A stretch of DNA of 64,000 nt from Rotaria sordida (taxonomy: Eukaryota; Rotifera; Eurotatoria; Philodinida; Philodinidae). Below are positions 26,433 to 39,191 of this stretch, one piece after another (position 1 is the first letter of the stretch; every line of letters starts with the position of its first letter). The DNA is taken from the NCBI GenBank assembly GCA_905250125.1, contig CAJNOL010000058.1, positions 96,109 to 160,108 of the forward strand. Reading direction: 5' to 3'. Both the position numbers and the translations under genes were made by a program. Below the pieces are notes generated by a model. The model was given only the letters and a program-made list of their open reading frames with translations. It was not told the DNA's origin and searched no databases.

Positions 26433-27476
26433 ATGGCAAAATCTTTTCTTCGTAATGTTAGCGATCAACTAATAGGTAGTAATAGTAAAACAACTGACGT
26501 ACAAATAGTGCAAGCTGTCAATCATTTTGACGATGAACATTCAAAACTATTAAAATTTAAACGTGAATTTGATAAATATACTCAAGCTATGCTAGTATTC
26601 GATAATGCATCATTTCGATTTTTTGATTTTATTCGGTCACTTTCCGATTCTTCATGGCCTCAACAACAAACACTGGATCAATTATGTATCGATATAGGAC
26701 GTATTCGTAATGAACATTTACAATATTTAAATAAACATATGAGTTCCAATATTAATGTATTATTTGATACATTTGAAAAAACGAAAAGCCACATCGGTGA
26801 ACAATATCGTATACAACATGATTATGATAAAACACGTCGACAATATCAATCAAGTATAAAACGTGAAGAACAAATTAAAGTTGATCGTCTAAAAAATGAT
26901 TTAGATCAATTGAAATCTGCATTACATTTAATTAATCGTGAATTGCGTAATGATTTAGATAAATTTCATCTTGATGTTCAAAGTCATTATAAAAAAAATA
27001 TAATAGAATTATTTGATATACATGGTCATTTTTATAAAAATTCTCATAAATTATGTTCACAATTTGTTGAAAGACTCCAAAGAAATCCTTCAACAAATTT
27101 AGATAACAATAATAATAATAATGAAACTAATGATAGTAATGAAAATGACTTTGAAAAAGAAAAACAATCACCTACTGAAGATTCTAACAAGAAAAAACCT
27201 GATTGTATACCATTTTCACAACTAAAACGAACAGATTATAAAATTTTACATGAAGCACGTGTTATACATGATTATGAAGCTGAGAATGAAGATGAAATTA
27301 ATTTAGTTAAAGATGAATATATATACGTTATTTCTTTTTACAAAGAAGAAGATAATGAACGTGATGATGGTTGGGAATATGCTGAAAAATCTGATGGAAC
27401 TATTGGACTTTTCCCGGTTAATTTTGCTGTACGGTTGTATGATAATGAAGAAAAAACAATAGATAATAACAAATGA
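26433..27476 (+). CDS. Amphiphysin/BIN1-type N-BAR and SH3 protein
   Basis: One uninterrupted exon encodes 347 aa. The ATG at 26433 is chosen because it opens the amphipathic N-terminal helix (MAKSFLRNVSDQLIG) typical of N-BAR proteins; an upstream in-frame TTG is not a start. Residues about 20-230 form the BAR domain: FDKYTQAMLVFDNASFRFFD, SSWPQQQTLDQL and HDYDKTRRQYQSSIKREEQ. This fold dimerises and bends membranes in endocytosis and tubule formation. An Asn/Glu/Asp/Ser-rich linker follows, and then a C-terminal SH3 domain, EARVIHDYEAENEDEINLV to WEYAEKSDGTIGLFPVNFAV, which binds proline-rich partners such as dynamin. The central clathrin/AP2-binding insert of vertebrate amphiphysin is absent. 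The lack of introns is unusual beside multi-exon neighbours and might reflect an old retrocopy. Confidence 0.9.
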   Translation: MAKSFLRNVSDQLIGSNSKTTDVQIVQAVNHFDDEHSKLLKFKREFDKYTQAMLVFDNASFRFFDFIRSLSDSSWPQQQTLDQLCIDIGRIRNEHLQYLNKHMSSNINVLFDTFEKTKSHIGEQYRIQHDYDKTRRQYQSSIKREEQIKVDRLKNDLDQLKSALHLINRELRNDLDKFHLDVQSHYKKNIIELFDIHGHFYKNSHKLCSQFVERLQRNPSTNLDNNNNNNETNDSNENDFEKEKQSPTEDSNKKKPDCIPFSQLKRTDYKILHEARVIHDYEAENEDEINLVKDEYIYVISFYKEEDNERDDGWEYAEKSDGTIGLFPVNFAVRLYDNEEKTIDNNK

Positions 27477-28795
27477 AAATACGTCTGAATTACAAGAAAT
27501 ATATGTTCTTATTTTTTTTCGTTCTTATCAATAACAGGAAATAAATTCAGAGACATTTGCATAGTTTTTAATAAAAAGAAAAAAAGAAAACTTGCTCATT
27601 TGTAATATACAATACACGACAGATTTTTTGCTCTAAAATTAAAAAAACATACAGATTATATAGTAAAAAAAATATTTATATATTTGAGAAGTGTTGTTTC
27701 AATGTTTTTTATGCTTCTCGATCATTCTATAATTTGAATAAAAAAACATGTTATTGAAATATACTCTTTATATGTATCTAAAGCAAAAGTTGTAACTGAT
27801 CTACTGGTTTTCTTTTTTTTTTGCGAATGCAAGTGTATACACCTCCGTTGTTATTCTCGTTCGCGTGCGCAAAAAGAAAAAAGAGTCAGTAAAACGGTTA
27901 CTACTATAAATCAATCAAGTTATAAGTTGCAACTCATAGAATATAACCTATTCATTTTATTTTTGTCAATAATTCACATCTATATACTTCTAGAAAGTTT
28001 GAATACACTTATTCGATTGATGACATTCTTATGCAATTATCCCAGCAGTGTTACTACTGCATATATATAAGTAAAGATAGAAATATTTATTTATGTTATG
28101 TTTATTTTATTAACCAAATACAAAACCTTTTTGGCATCTTTTTTTATAAAAATTCATTTAATGGAATTACAATTTATTGATGTATTATCGTCTATCTTAT
28201 TGACGTTTAAGACTTCTTCATGGATAAATTAACGTGATACAAGACAATAATTGAAGTATATGTGTATTGGTCATCTAAGATATGAATGGCCGCTTTAAGA
28301 TTGAATTATGCATTATCATATAAGAAACTTATCAGTTATTAATTATTGCTGCCTGTATATTTATATGTCCCGAATATCGTCGAATTTCGAAAAACGAATT
28401 GCAGATGTGCAGTTGTCACAGTCATACGATTTCAGCAATCTTTTTTCGATCCGAAATAATGCTTAGGTACTGAGAATGAGTGGTTGACTTGAATCGTGGT
28501 TCACGTATCAAGTGGAAGAAGAAGAAATTACTATGGTAACTAAACGACTGGAATCCAATAAGCCATCGGGCTGCTGTACTTTGTGCAATCAGCTGTCTTA
28601 ATCAACAGATATTTAAGAATGTTATGTGTCAATGTCTTTATATAATGTCCCTTCTACATTCATCAAAATCTAAAACTATACTGAATTCATTCTCAATCTT
28701 TAGAACAATATTTTAATTCTACAATATCAATGGATTTCAACCTATTCTAACAATAAGAAAAGGATCCCAAAAGACCATAAAAAAAACACAAATAG
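27477..28795. other. Intergenic region
   Basis: AT-rich flank between the BAR-SH3 gene and the foldback repeat. No gene or element recognised. Confidence 0.4.
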
Positions 28796-29130
28796 TCAAG
28801 CGATTTTCTCAAGTCATTTAGGAAAACTTTGTGTAATTATTTTCAACTAAGAAATATGGCTTTAAGTCAAAAGCAGTACTGTTCAAACTACAAAATAGCA
28901 TATTCAACAGAAATTTTTCTACGTTTAGAAGTATCATGTTGCTTGTCTAAACAAGATAACTATCAAGTCATCGCTTCTAAAACGACATCATGGCGTATGT
29001 AACTTAGAACAATTCCTATTAGATATGTCAGTTTGTAGCCTGAACAGTACTGCATTTGAATTAGAGCTATATTTCTTAGCTGAAAATAATTACAGAAGAC
29101 TTTCTAAATGATTTGAGAAAATGACTTGTT
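28796..29130. repeat. Foldback element, family FB-B
   Basis: Left arm about 28796-28960 and right arm about 28966-29130 are reverse complements along most of their length. GTAATTATTTTCAACTAAG on the left corresponds to TAATTATTTTCAGCTAAG on the reverse of the right arm, and GCAGTACTGTTCA is identical in both. The arms meet near 28963 with almost no spacer. There is no coding capacity. The right end lies only about 40 bp upstream of the Nudix start codon. Confidence 0.8.
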
Positions 29131-29171
29131 CTTTTCTACAACAAAAAAATCTTGCCATTATTTTCTTTCAG

Positions 29172-31962
29172 ATGTCTGATGTATGGTCATTAGGTATTCA
29201 ACGTGTTCTTACACGTGTTAATTCATTTCATCAACCAGGTCTATATTCTTCTTGAATTTACATCAATTAGAATTCTATTGTTAGGTTCAAGTAAATCAAA
29301 ATGTAAATTGTTTTTATGTAATGCTCAAAATATTGGATGGATTCGTGACGATGCTGCAAATCAACTTCGTCAATATCCAAATGTTTTTATTGAACATTCA
29401 GATCGGTATATGAAAAAAAAAAGAAAATCCAATAAAATGTATAAAAATATTGTTTCTTTAGATTTACATTATCAGATCATTTAAATACTTATGAAAGTCG
29501 ATCAGAAACTATTGCTAAAGTGTTAAATGATATGCGTGCAAGAGATTGTTTAAAAACATTACGAGGTTGGCGAGATGAAGTATGTATTAATAATATTATT
29601 TTGATAGAAAAAGAAAATATAATTATTTTCTTTTCTTTTCTTTTTCTTGTTATTCAGTTGTATCTCGTAAAATCAGCTTATAAGAATCCACCATTATTTG
29701 AAATTGAACGATCTGCTGCAAGTACGAAAAAAAAATTTCTTATGTTTAATCAATTCGAAAATTATTTATTTATTTATTTATTTTTAAGGTATATTTGGTA
29801 TACGAAAATATGGTTCACATGTAAATGGATATGTTATTGATGATGATGGAACATGGCGAATGTGGATTGGAAAACGATCGGAAACAAAACAAACTTTTCC
29901 TGGCATGTATGATAATTTAGTAAGAAAGACATTTTGAAAAAATATCCACATCAATTTATATATTTATCATAAATTTTTCTAAGGCTGCAGGTGGTCTTAG
30001 TCATGATTTGACACCAACAGAATGTATGATAAAAGAATGTGAAGAAGAAGCACAAATTTCTAAAGAATTAGCAACTAAAAAATTGAAAGCAGTTGGAGCC
30101 ATTAGGTATGTATTAGAAAAAGTATATCTTATTTACTTGGAAGCATAGTCAAAATTGTTATCAATGATTTCTCACGAAATGATACGTCTTTGGATTAGGA
30201 ATCTGTTTTTTTTTTCTTTGTTGAATAAACATTCGAATCATAATTTCATGAGAAACTAAATTTATCTTGTTTTACTTTTATACTTATACTCCTTTTAAAG
30301 CTGTAAGAATATTTTTAATTTCCTTAGTTCTTTAACCTTGTTGAGTATGAGTGAAGGAAATACGCCTATTCACGCACACCTAAAAGGGATAAAGGGTGAA
30401 AATATGAAAGTCACAGTAGCTTGAAAAATATAAAAGTAAAACGGAATACGTTTAGTTTCTCGTGAATATTTCATTCAGATTTCGTAAATATCAATGAAAA
30501 TGTTTAAATCTTGCAGATATTTAGTTATTCTTTGTGTAAAATCATTTGATCATAAGAACTTTTACAATATCTACTATAAATTGCAAACATAAAATAGATT
30601 CGTTCACTTAGATTCAATTGAGTACTAACGAAAATTTCTTTTTCAACGAAGCTCAATTATAAACCTATCAGTTATGATTAATCTAATCATTGAATCGCTT
30701 AGTGCTTTTCTGTCTCAAGAGCATTGTCAAGTTCATTTCATATCAATTTATCTTCGTCTGACGGACTGTCTTTCGATTAAATTTAAGTGTTGATCAATAT
30801 GTCAGATATCGTTTAACGAGTAATCAATCTCGAATCATTGAAAAATATTGATAGGATTTCGTTTTTTATCAAGGTAAAACAATAATGATTCTCTATTTTA
30901 TTGTCAATTAAAATAATTTTTACAATGAAAAATATTTATGAACATAATCACAGTTAACTTTATCATGAAAATTAGTTCAAATTTTGTTTATACAGACCAT
31001 AAACAGAAAAACACGATACAAAGGTCGAATTATTGTTTGTAATCAATAGACGAAGGATTTCATATATTTTTATCTTTATGATTGACCATCAAGGTTGAAG
31101 TGTCTATTGCATAAGTATACAATCGAATTGCTCGCCTATCTAAAAATAGCAGACAATGAAGTAAACGAATCTAACGAGAAAAAAAAGAAACACCATTTTC
31201 TTTTAGAAAGAAAGAAAAATATACATTCTCTAAAGGTTTATAGTAACTATTACAACAAAACATTCCTTGAATTGTATTGTTATACAATACATTAAAGACA
31301 AATAAAACGTCGAATGAATCTATCAATCAATGAGACAAATATTTCTTTTGATAGTTATTTGTCGCACCTATAGAAGTGAGAAAATACAATCAATGATTTA
31401 TTTTAAAACTTCTTGTAAAATTCTATTAGCACATAGTTTCATCTAGACAATATAAATAGATATTTTATATATTAATCTTTGACTTATTATCCTTTCATAT
31501 GTAGTTATTGTTATGAAGATGATGATGGTATACATCCTGAAGTAAGTACATTAAAAAAAAACCACAATGAATCTATGATCATTTTATTTACTTATATTAT
31601 AGGGAGAATTTCTTTATGATATTCAACTACCAACTACTTTTACACCAAATAATGTCGATAGTGAAATGGAAAATTTTTATCTATGGACAATACCTCAAGT
31701 AACTACCTTGTACAAAATTTAATTTCTTTTTGTTGTTTTGTACATCAATAGGTAAAACAAGCTATTATTGAAGATAATTTCAAGCCTAATTGTGCTGTTG
31801 CTGTACTTGATTTCCTTTTTCGTCATGGTTTTATCACACCTGAACAAGGTTAGATTTTATTTTTTAAATGAAATTAATTTTCTTTTCCTATTCTTTTTCT
31901 TTATTAATGTAGAATCCAATTATTTTGATATTCTATCACAAATACATATGCCTGGACATTAA
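29172..31962 (+). CDS. Nudix hydrolase of the DUF4743 (YJR142W-like) family
   Basis: Ten exons: 29172-29238, 29285-29405, 29462-29579, 29658-29721, 29789-29919, 29984-30105, 31505-31541, 31603-31698, 31752-31848 and 31913-31962. All are in phase and give 300 aa. The N-terminal DUF4743-like part (residues about 1-140) includes [20 protein letters not shown] and [11 protein letters not shown]. The Nudix part follows: [33 protein letters not shown] and the Nudix box [20 protein letters not shown]. In the box, Lys stands where REUxEE normally has Arg and Gln replaces the usual Gly after the glutamates, while the metal-binding glutamates are present. Plant and fungal relatives act on (oxy)thiamine diphosphate-type substrates, but the animal substrate is uncertain. 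The ATG follows a TTTCAG acceptor directly, so the 5' end may be trans-spliced or lie in an upstream exon. Confidence 0.92.
30106..31504 (+). other. Long intron 6 of the Nudix gene
   Basis: 1.4-kb intron with GTATGT donor and TATGTAG acceptor. I found no repeat, gene or RNA in it. The open frame at 31095-31295 is not a convincing exon. Confidence 0.5.
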
Positions 31963-32170
31963 TCATTCTTATATGTCAAAAATGTATGAACATATGAATT
32001 GCATACAATATTAATAAGTGTGATTGAGTGAATTTGTATGTTGATGAGAAAAAAAATATATAAGTACGGTAGTCTGTGCTTTTTGCCAATAAAGTCTATG
32101 TTTTAATTTATATTAATAAATATTGATATACACACAGACACACAAAAGGATCATATGAAAAGAAATATTC

Positions 32171-33735
32171 CTAACAACAATATGCAGTTGGAATAAATCG
32201 TCTTGTTGCTCTATCATAAATTTCAGTTATATAATTTGTTTTTTTATATGGATTGGAATTATAATAAGTTGGAGGCATATTATTAATAATGTTCCATTGT
32301 TCTGGAGTAAGAGTAGCCGAAGGATGATTATGATAATGATTGACATGCGAATAATGATTGCCATGCGAACGGGCAAAATCGTCTGTTTTAGATCGTGATA
32401 TTTGCGTTGGAACTGGTTTAATAAAGTTTATCTTTTTTTTACTTGATCGGTTCTTATTTACTAATACATTATGTGACGATGAAGTCGGAAGTCTATTTGG
32501 GCTAGGTGCTTGCGATTGTTTTATGTTTTTTGCTTCTAAACGATTACCATTCTTATGTGTATCTTTTCTGCTAGTGTGGTCATCAGTTGGCACTTCTATT
32601 AATTGAGTTAGTTCAATCTTAAGAAATAATAATAAAAAAAAGAAGATTTAGAAATTAGGTTAGGAGAAAGTGACTCATTTACTTTGTCTGGACTTGATTC
32701 TTTTGATGCAATTTGAATTGGTATGACATGTATTGAGTTAGTACTTGCTGAGGATTGAATACTTGATTTTGATGCTAAACCCATAGTTGATTTTGATGCT
32801 AGATCCATAGTTGATTTTGATGCTAAATCTATAGTTGACTTTGATGATGACACTACATTTGGTGAATTTACTGATGGCTCTACACTTGCTGAATTTGCTG
32901 ATGATTCTACACTTGCTGAATTTACTGATGACATATTAGCAGTATTAGAAACTGGATCAGTTGGATGTTGTGCTGGAGTTAATTTCGGTGGAATTGGTGG
33001 TTTCATAGACTTAGAAGCAACAGATGGATGATGTTGAATTGGAATTTCAGTTGGTGATGTTCTTTTGGTAGTCTGCATGGCAGCTGCTGCTTGTTGTTTT
33101 AGACGACGATCGTTAAGAAAACGATCAAAAAGAATTAATTGTTTCAAAAAACCATCATTAGGTATAACACATGGACGAGCTTTAACAACATGAGTAAGGC
33201 ATTGTTCTAATGAAACATTATATGTACGCATAAGATAACCAATAACAATAGCAGGTGATCGACTATACAAATGATTACAAAAAACATTTAATTGTATTTG
33301 TTTGTTGCTTTCATTTAGAGATTTATTTACTTACCTTTGTCCATGACTACAATGAACTAGTATACGAGATTTTGAACGTCTAGCTTCATCAATAAACGCA
33401 AATGCTTGATCAAATGCACGTAAAATATTTTCCCGATCATCATCACGAAGATCAATAGTAAGTGTGCGCACATCATTAGGATAATATGGACATAATTCAA
33501 CATCACGTTTAGCTACATTGAGGATATAACGGATGCCTAATCTTGATAAACGATGAATATCCTGTGCCGAAATGCAATTGCCCAGAAATAAATATGGTTC
33601 AAGTATAAGTGATGGTTCAGTGACATTGAAATGCGTTTTAAATAGACGATGAAGTCGATTAAGACGTGCTTCATATGCTAAAGCCTGATGAAAATTGGAT
33701 GCTCCTCCATATGATGGCTTTGTTGCAGAAAACAT
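32171..33735 (-). CDS. Atypical dual-specificity protein phosphatase with a long Ser-rich tail
   Basis: Exons 33735-33335, 33262-32683 and 32617-32171 give 475 aa. Residues about 40-190 form the catalytic domain: SLILEPYLFLGNCISAQDI, GIRYILNVAKRDVELCP, the general-acid loop DLRDDDRENI (Asp about 98) and the P-loop HCSHGQSRSPAI, with catalytic Cys129 and Arg135 in the CX5R motif. The motif is split by the first intron, so it appears only after splicing. No MAP-kinase-binding rhodanese domain is present, hence atypical DUSP. The tail (residues about 215-475) is disordered. It contains imperfect repeats of SANSASVESS and ASKSTMDL type, a proline patch KPPIPPKL and the end TRRFIPTAYCC. Tail repeats suggest rapid evolution. 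The substrate is unknown. It converges on the Nudix gene with about 200 bp between the stops. Confidence 0.92.
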
Positions 33736-34814
33736 TTTATATATGATTGAATATTCGATGATTGAATGAGTGATACAAATAGTGGGACGAACAAATGACA
33801 GTGCAAACGTGTGTGTACAGTGAATCCCTCTTTTTATTTGTTTCTCTTCTTTTTTTCTTCGCTTGCTCGCTTTATGTCCCTGTTCTATATTACTTCGATT
33901 TGGTGTAGTAGTGTGTATCTGTGCAGACCGACATCGTTATTCATACGTACATAAAGATAATATTAAGAGTGAACGGAATACGATGACATAGTGATTGAGT
34001 ATGCATAATGCGAGACGAAAAAGCGCCGATAGCAATGAGTATGTACGATAAGAACAAATCAAGATATAAATATACTAAAAGTATAGCAATTGATCATTTG
34101 TGTCTGATGTCAACGAAAGAAAAAACTCATACGAAACTTTTTCGAGAATTCATAACAAAGAAAACTTTGATTTTTCTTTTTGTTGTTTATGTATTCAGGT
34201 AACGGTTTTTTATTGGGCAAATCATTCATATTGTCAGACAAAAAAGAAAAAAACGATTAGACCTTGAAATTGATGACTTGAATGTGCATTTTGTTTTTTT
34301 TTGATTTCATTGACAAGCCAATTAGTGAGGCACAACCCTTTTTTTGTTTTATTTCTCATTCATAATTTGTATCAATCATCAGTGAATTATAATCAATAGA
34401 ATCTGAGTATCATAAATTCCTTATCAATAGTTTCTTTTTAATAATCTTTCAAAAACAAACAAAAACTGTTTTTCATACATATACACACAACAAACAATAA
34501 AAATTCCCAAGATACATTAAAAAAAAATGAAAAGCTATTAACGATAATAACAAGATGATCAAAGTTATTAGATGGATATTCTCTTGAGCATTCCATGAAC
34601 AATAAACAAGCAAAAACAGAATAAATAAATAAATATATTTATAACCAAAAGTATGCATGTATGTATGTGTGTGTATATATATTGTCAAACAGAAATAAAA
34701 AGAAAACAAAACAATGGAATTTTTTTTAAAAACAAAAGAAATGAAGCTAAAATTGATGGTAAATATTTGTAATCAATCAAATTAAATCTTTTGTTTTTTT
34801 TTTTTTGTAAATAT
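33736..34814. other. Intergenic region between the phosphatase and SND1 genes
   Basis: It holds the 5' region of the phosphatase gene and the 3' flank of SND1. A TG/TA microsatellite lies at about 34660-34682 and poly-T runs near 34790. No further gene recognised. Confidence 0.4.
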
Positions 34815-37800
34815 TTATTTTCGTCCTGTAAAACCAAATTCAGTTGCATCATCTTCAATTTGATCCGAATATTGCCAAAGACCAATACGTGAAGATTTTG
34901 CTTTTGCTTGTGCTTGTTGTAATTCCTCATATAATGGTGTTAGACGTAATTGACGATTACCACGTCCTTGTGCAACAACAATAAGACCTTGTTCGGCTAA
35001 TATTTTGACGAGGTTTTCTTTTGTACTAGCACGATAGAGTGATACATGTTCAGCATTATTTTGACGATATTCGACTTTCATTAAACATTCTTGATTGTCC
35101 ATTTCATCAAGTAAAGCATTTTTAGCATATTGACGATCATCTTCATCAGGTGGAGCTCGAACATAAGCTAATTCACATTCATGAGCTTGAGTTGGTAATT
35201 GTAAAAAACCTATAAAACACCAAAGGGTAAGAATAGATATCTAGGCATCTATTTTGTGAAATACTTAAAAAATTGCAAATGAAGAGAAGAAAAAAGCTAA
35301 CGGGGGAATATTTTCAGGTAATCTGCTCTGTTTACTCCATATGTTGCCCTACTGTTGCAGATCACTGCAATAGCATAATCTCCAAAGAATTCCTGCTCAT
35401 GTTTAGATTTGGTCGAAATCGCGAATTTTTAATAGTTTTCTTTTGTTGGAGTTCATTTTTCGAAAAAAAATCATATTTGAGAATTTCGACCTGAAACTTG
35501 GTACACATGATGTTTTTGATTAGACTATCTCATGTATAAAGTTTCATCAGTTTTGAATATCGCATTGTCAAGATATGAGTTTCTCAATATATCTATGATT
35601 TTCTTTAAGTGCTGTGTAACATAGATATGTATTGAGAAAGTCATATTTTGGCAGTGCGATAATCAAAACTGATGAAACAGTTTGCATGAGGTAGTCTAAT
35701 TGAAAACTTCATGTGTACAATGTTTCAGGCTGCAATTTCCAAATATGATTTTAGTCGAAAATTGGACTCCGGCAAGAGGAATCAACTGAAAATTTGCTAT
35801 CATGGCCAACTCTAAACACGAATAGGAATTCTTTGGAGGTTACACTAGTCTAGTGATCTTCTATATATGAGCCAAATATAGAGACAAACGGCACAGATCA
35901 CCTGGGAATGTTCCTTCGTAAATTATTTCGCTCTTAATGACTTATCAGTCTAATGTTATTCGTATGACTTGTTTTAGTTGGTGAATACGTCAAGAGCAAG
36001 TGTTTTTCTGAATAGAACTAGTTGTTCTGAGTATAAGTACATGTCGACAGCATAGAAAATCGGTCGTCATCTTAGATTCTTTACACATTCAGCGAGTTAC
36101 CAATTATTCATTTGAGACTGTTAACTATACTATTGTTACATGCTAAAGTATATCGAATTTCGATCATGTAGAGTCTGCTTTAGCAATAGAACAAGTTTCG
36201 AAAATCGGTTTTTGTGAATATTTGATTATAACATGTTGAGACTTAGTATGATTTTTTTTCTCAAGAATTTATGAGTTCAAACTTAGCTAGATAATCTTTT
36301 CCTATCTATCAAAATGAAATCATATCATTTTTTTAATGTTAATTGAAAAGAAAAACTCAAAAAAATACATACCTGGTGGTAATGTTGTCAGTCGACCTAA
36401 ATCAGTAATTAATTCTCGATTACCATAATCGACAAAATAAACTGATATACGATTGTTTCCTTCAATTTTTTCAACTCGTGCACGATACCATTCATTGTCA
36501 GCTGCAAAACGTGCAGCTAATAATTCACCTTTTTTCGGTGTATGTCCACCAACAGGTCTAGTTTGATTAAATATTTCACGTAATTCAGATTGTAATTGTT
36601 CAACTTTAGATCCTTGTTCAGAATATTGCACATAAACTTTTAAATCCGTTGTTACATGAGTAACAACAACACGACGAAATCTTGGATCATTAAAATTAAT
36701 TATACCTGATCCTAATACAACTTCCTCTGATGTACCAAAGAATTTACAAAAAAAAAAAATGATTTTTTTGAATAATTCAAAAAATAAAAAAGGAACAAAG
36801 ATTACCTTCAGGATTATTTTCACCTTCATTTTCATCCTCATCTTTTGATGTAGGTTCTTCATAATTAGTCCAAACACCAGTACGTTCTTTTCGACATTTT
36901 TCTTCAGCTTCTAATAATTGTTTATAATTTGGTGCACCATATGCTGAATCATGAACTTTAGCAAGACCAGATTGAACAAGCATAAGAGCAGCTGAATGTC
37001 CATCAGCAGTTGTTAAACGACCAATAAAGTTACCACCACGATCCATATTTTCAACTTCAACAAAAACATCTCTAGAGAAGAAGAAAATCGAGGTAAGTTT
37101 TTTTTTTTTGATTTAATTAATCGGATAAATATATTTCCGATTTATTAGAAATTTTAATCTACCGTTGTAAGAAATGTTCTTTTGAAAATGTTAATGCTTC
37201 AGCACCAAATGGTTCACCCGGTTCAACTTTTTGTTGTTGAGGATTTCCACTCACAGGAACACGTCGTTCAGCACGTGGACAATTAATTGATGATAATAAA
37301 AATGATATAATCCAATTATCTTTTAATAAATGTATACGAAAACGAGAACCACTTGCAACAAATTCAACAACACCTTCCATACGACCATTACGTTGAAGAA
37401 CACTTAATAAACCTTTAGCTCGTTCTTTATTTGTATCTCCAGTCATATCAACAATACGATGAAGACCACTAGCAGTTGAAAATAATCCAAGACCACGTTT
37501 TTCTGCTTGTTGTTCAGCAGTAAGAAGATCATCTAATGAAAAATAAAAAAGACAAAAATTTAATTTATATAAATCAATTATTAAGAAAAAATATAATTTA
37601 CCATAATGAGATGATCGTTGTTCATCATCTTGTCGATGTCGTACAGCTTTTGCTAAACCTTTTGAAATTAAAGCTTCACCAAGATTAACATTACCAGCAT
37701 AAACACTGCAACAAATTTTTTCTGGATATTCACTACTTGCTGGTTGAATATAATCAGTAACAACACGTACAACTTTACCAGTTAAACGTTTACGTAATAA

Positions 37801-39191
37801 TTCACGGGCATCAAATAAATATGGAATTTCATAAAGGGGCCGTCTTATTTGTTGACGATTTGCATTTGGATTGTTTTCATCATTTTTTTGTTGAATATCA
37901 GCAGCACGTGGTGCACGAACTGATGACAGATAGATTTTTTTGATTGAATTATCACGTAAATCACGAATAGTTAAAGCATCACCGTTGATTACTTCCAAAA
38001 CTTTAGCCTGAAAAATGAAATAAATTATAAATAGATTAAAATTGTATCATTCATTTTTATTGTAATGTAAATTAGAAAAAGTTGAAAAATATTAATCAAA
38101 TTTACCTGATATCCTTTCAATGTTGGATCACTAGGTTTTCCATTACTTGCAGTCGAATTTGTATCACTACTAAGATTATTTTCATTATCAGCATGACCTG
38201 GTTGTGGAACATAATTTTTCCAAATTTTTAATCGATTATCTTTAGCATATTTTTCTGTAGCACGATATTTTTCTCTCCATCCTTGTTGTAATAAAGTTAA
38301 ACTCCAATCAACACATTTAGCTAAACCTTCTTTTAATAGATGTAATGCAATATTTCCATTTGGATGTAATAATGTTCCAACTAAATTTTGATTATTAACT
38401 CCATCTAGAATAACTTTAACTTGTCGTTGTAATAAACGTGTATCAACAAATTGTTTAGCTTCTTCAGCAAAAGGTTCACTGGTTTCATTTATTGAACTAC
38501 CTTCACGTTTTGATATAGGACATTTAATACCCGTTATTTGTAGTGTTACTAAATAATATGATGGTAAAAGAAGGCAACGTACAGTATTTCCATCACGTAC
38601 AAATTCAACAATAGCATCTAATGGTGGTTGTGATTTATGTTCATCAACAAATTGTTTAGGATTTTCTATTGTCCATTTTATATTTCGTACATGAACATCA
38701 GATACTTGATCTGAATATCGTCCACGTTTATTTGCTTTAGCTTGTTCATCAATAATAATTAAACGTTGATATTTAGGATCATTAGCACGTGCACCAGTTT
38801 GTTGTCGTAATTCAACAAGACCTTCAGATAATAATGATTCAATAATATTTTCACCTGTATCTTTATCTTTTCCTAAATAAACTGTACACATTAAACGATT
38901 ACTTTGTGGTATTTGAAAATCAATTGTATAACATATTTCTCGAGCAACTAATTTTTTACGTAAATATTCTCGTGTTTCAAATGCATATGGTTCATCAACA
39001 GTTGATCCACCAGCACCTGCATCAGTTGGTGGACGTGCTAATTTAGGTGCTGTTATATAATTTAATGAAATTCGTTGTTCACTGTCATTAGTTGATGAAC
39101 GTGTTGATGATTTAATAACAAGTGTATCGCCGGAAAAAATTGATTTAACAATAGCATGATGTACTGTTGTTGATGATGGTTGAGTTGTCAT
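34815..39191 (-). CDS. SND1: Tudor-SN / staphylococcal nuclease domain protein 1
   Basis: Exons 39191-38106, 38007-37602, 37532-37163, 37071-36806, 36726-36373 and 35209-34815 give 958 aa against about 910 in human. The order is four staphylococcal-nuclease-like OB folds, then Tudor, then a fifth split SN fold. SN1 starts HHAIVKSIFSGDTLVIKSS, SN2 has LDAIVEFVRDGNTVRCLLLP, SN3 starts AKVLEVINGDALTIRDLRD, and SN4 has MEGVVEFVASGSRFRIHLL. The Tudor core lies at about 770-825, with NEWYRARVEKIE and VYFVDYGNRELI including the aromatic-cage region. The C-terminus IEDDATEFGFTGRK matches the family end. SND1 binds methylated arginines and acts in splicing, RNA decay and stress granules; the family also cleaves inosine-containing RNA. 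Intron 5 (1,163 bp) carries a 498-bp foldback repeat. Only about 180 bp separate its ATG from the stop of the CHIC gene upstream on the same strand. Confidence 0.97.
35360..35857. repeat. Foldback element, family FB-A copy 2 (SND1 intron 5)
   Basis: Near-continuous inverted repeat of about 498 bp with arms about 35360-35597 and 35620-35857 and a ~20-bp loop. TCTCCAAAGAATTCCTG on the left faces CCTCCAAAGAATTCCTA on the reverse of the right arm, and GTTTCATCAGTTTTGA is identical in both. Shared words with copies 1 and 3 include CGACCTGAAACTTGG and GATTAGACTA. No open frame of note; a non-autonomous element is likely. In transcripts it would fold into a long hairpin. Confidence 0.88.
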
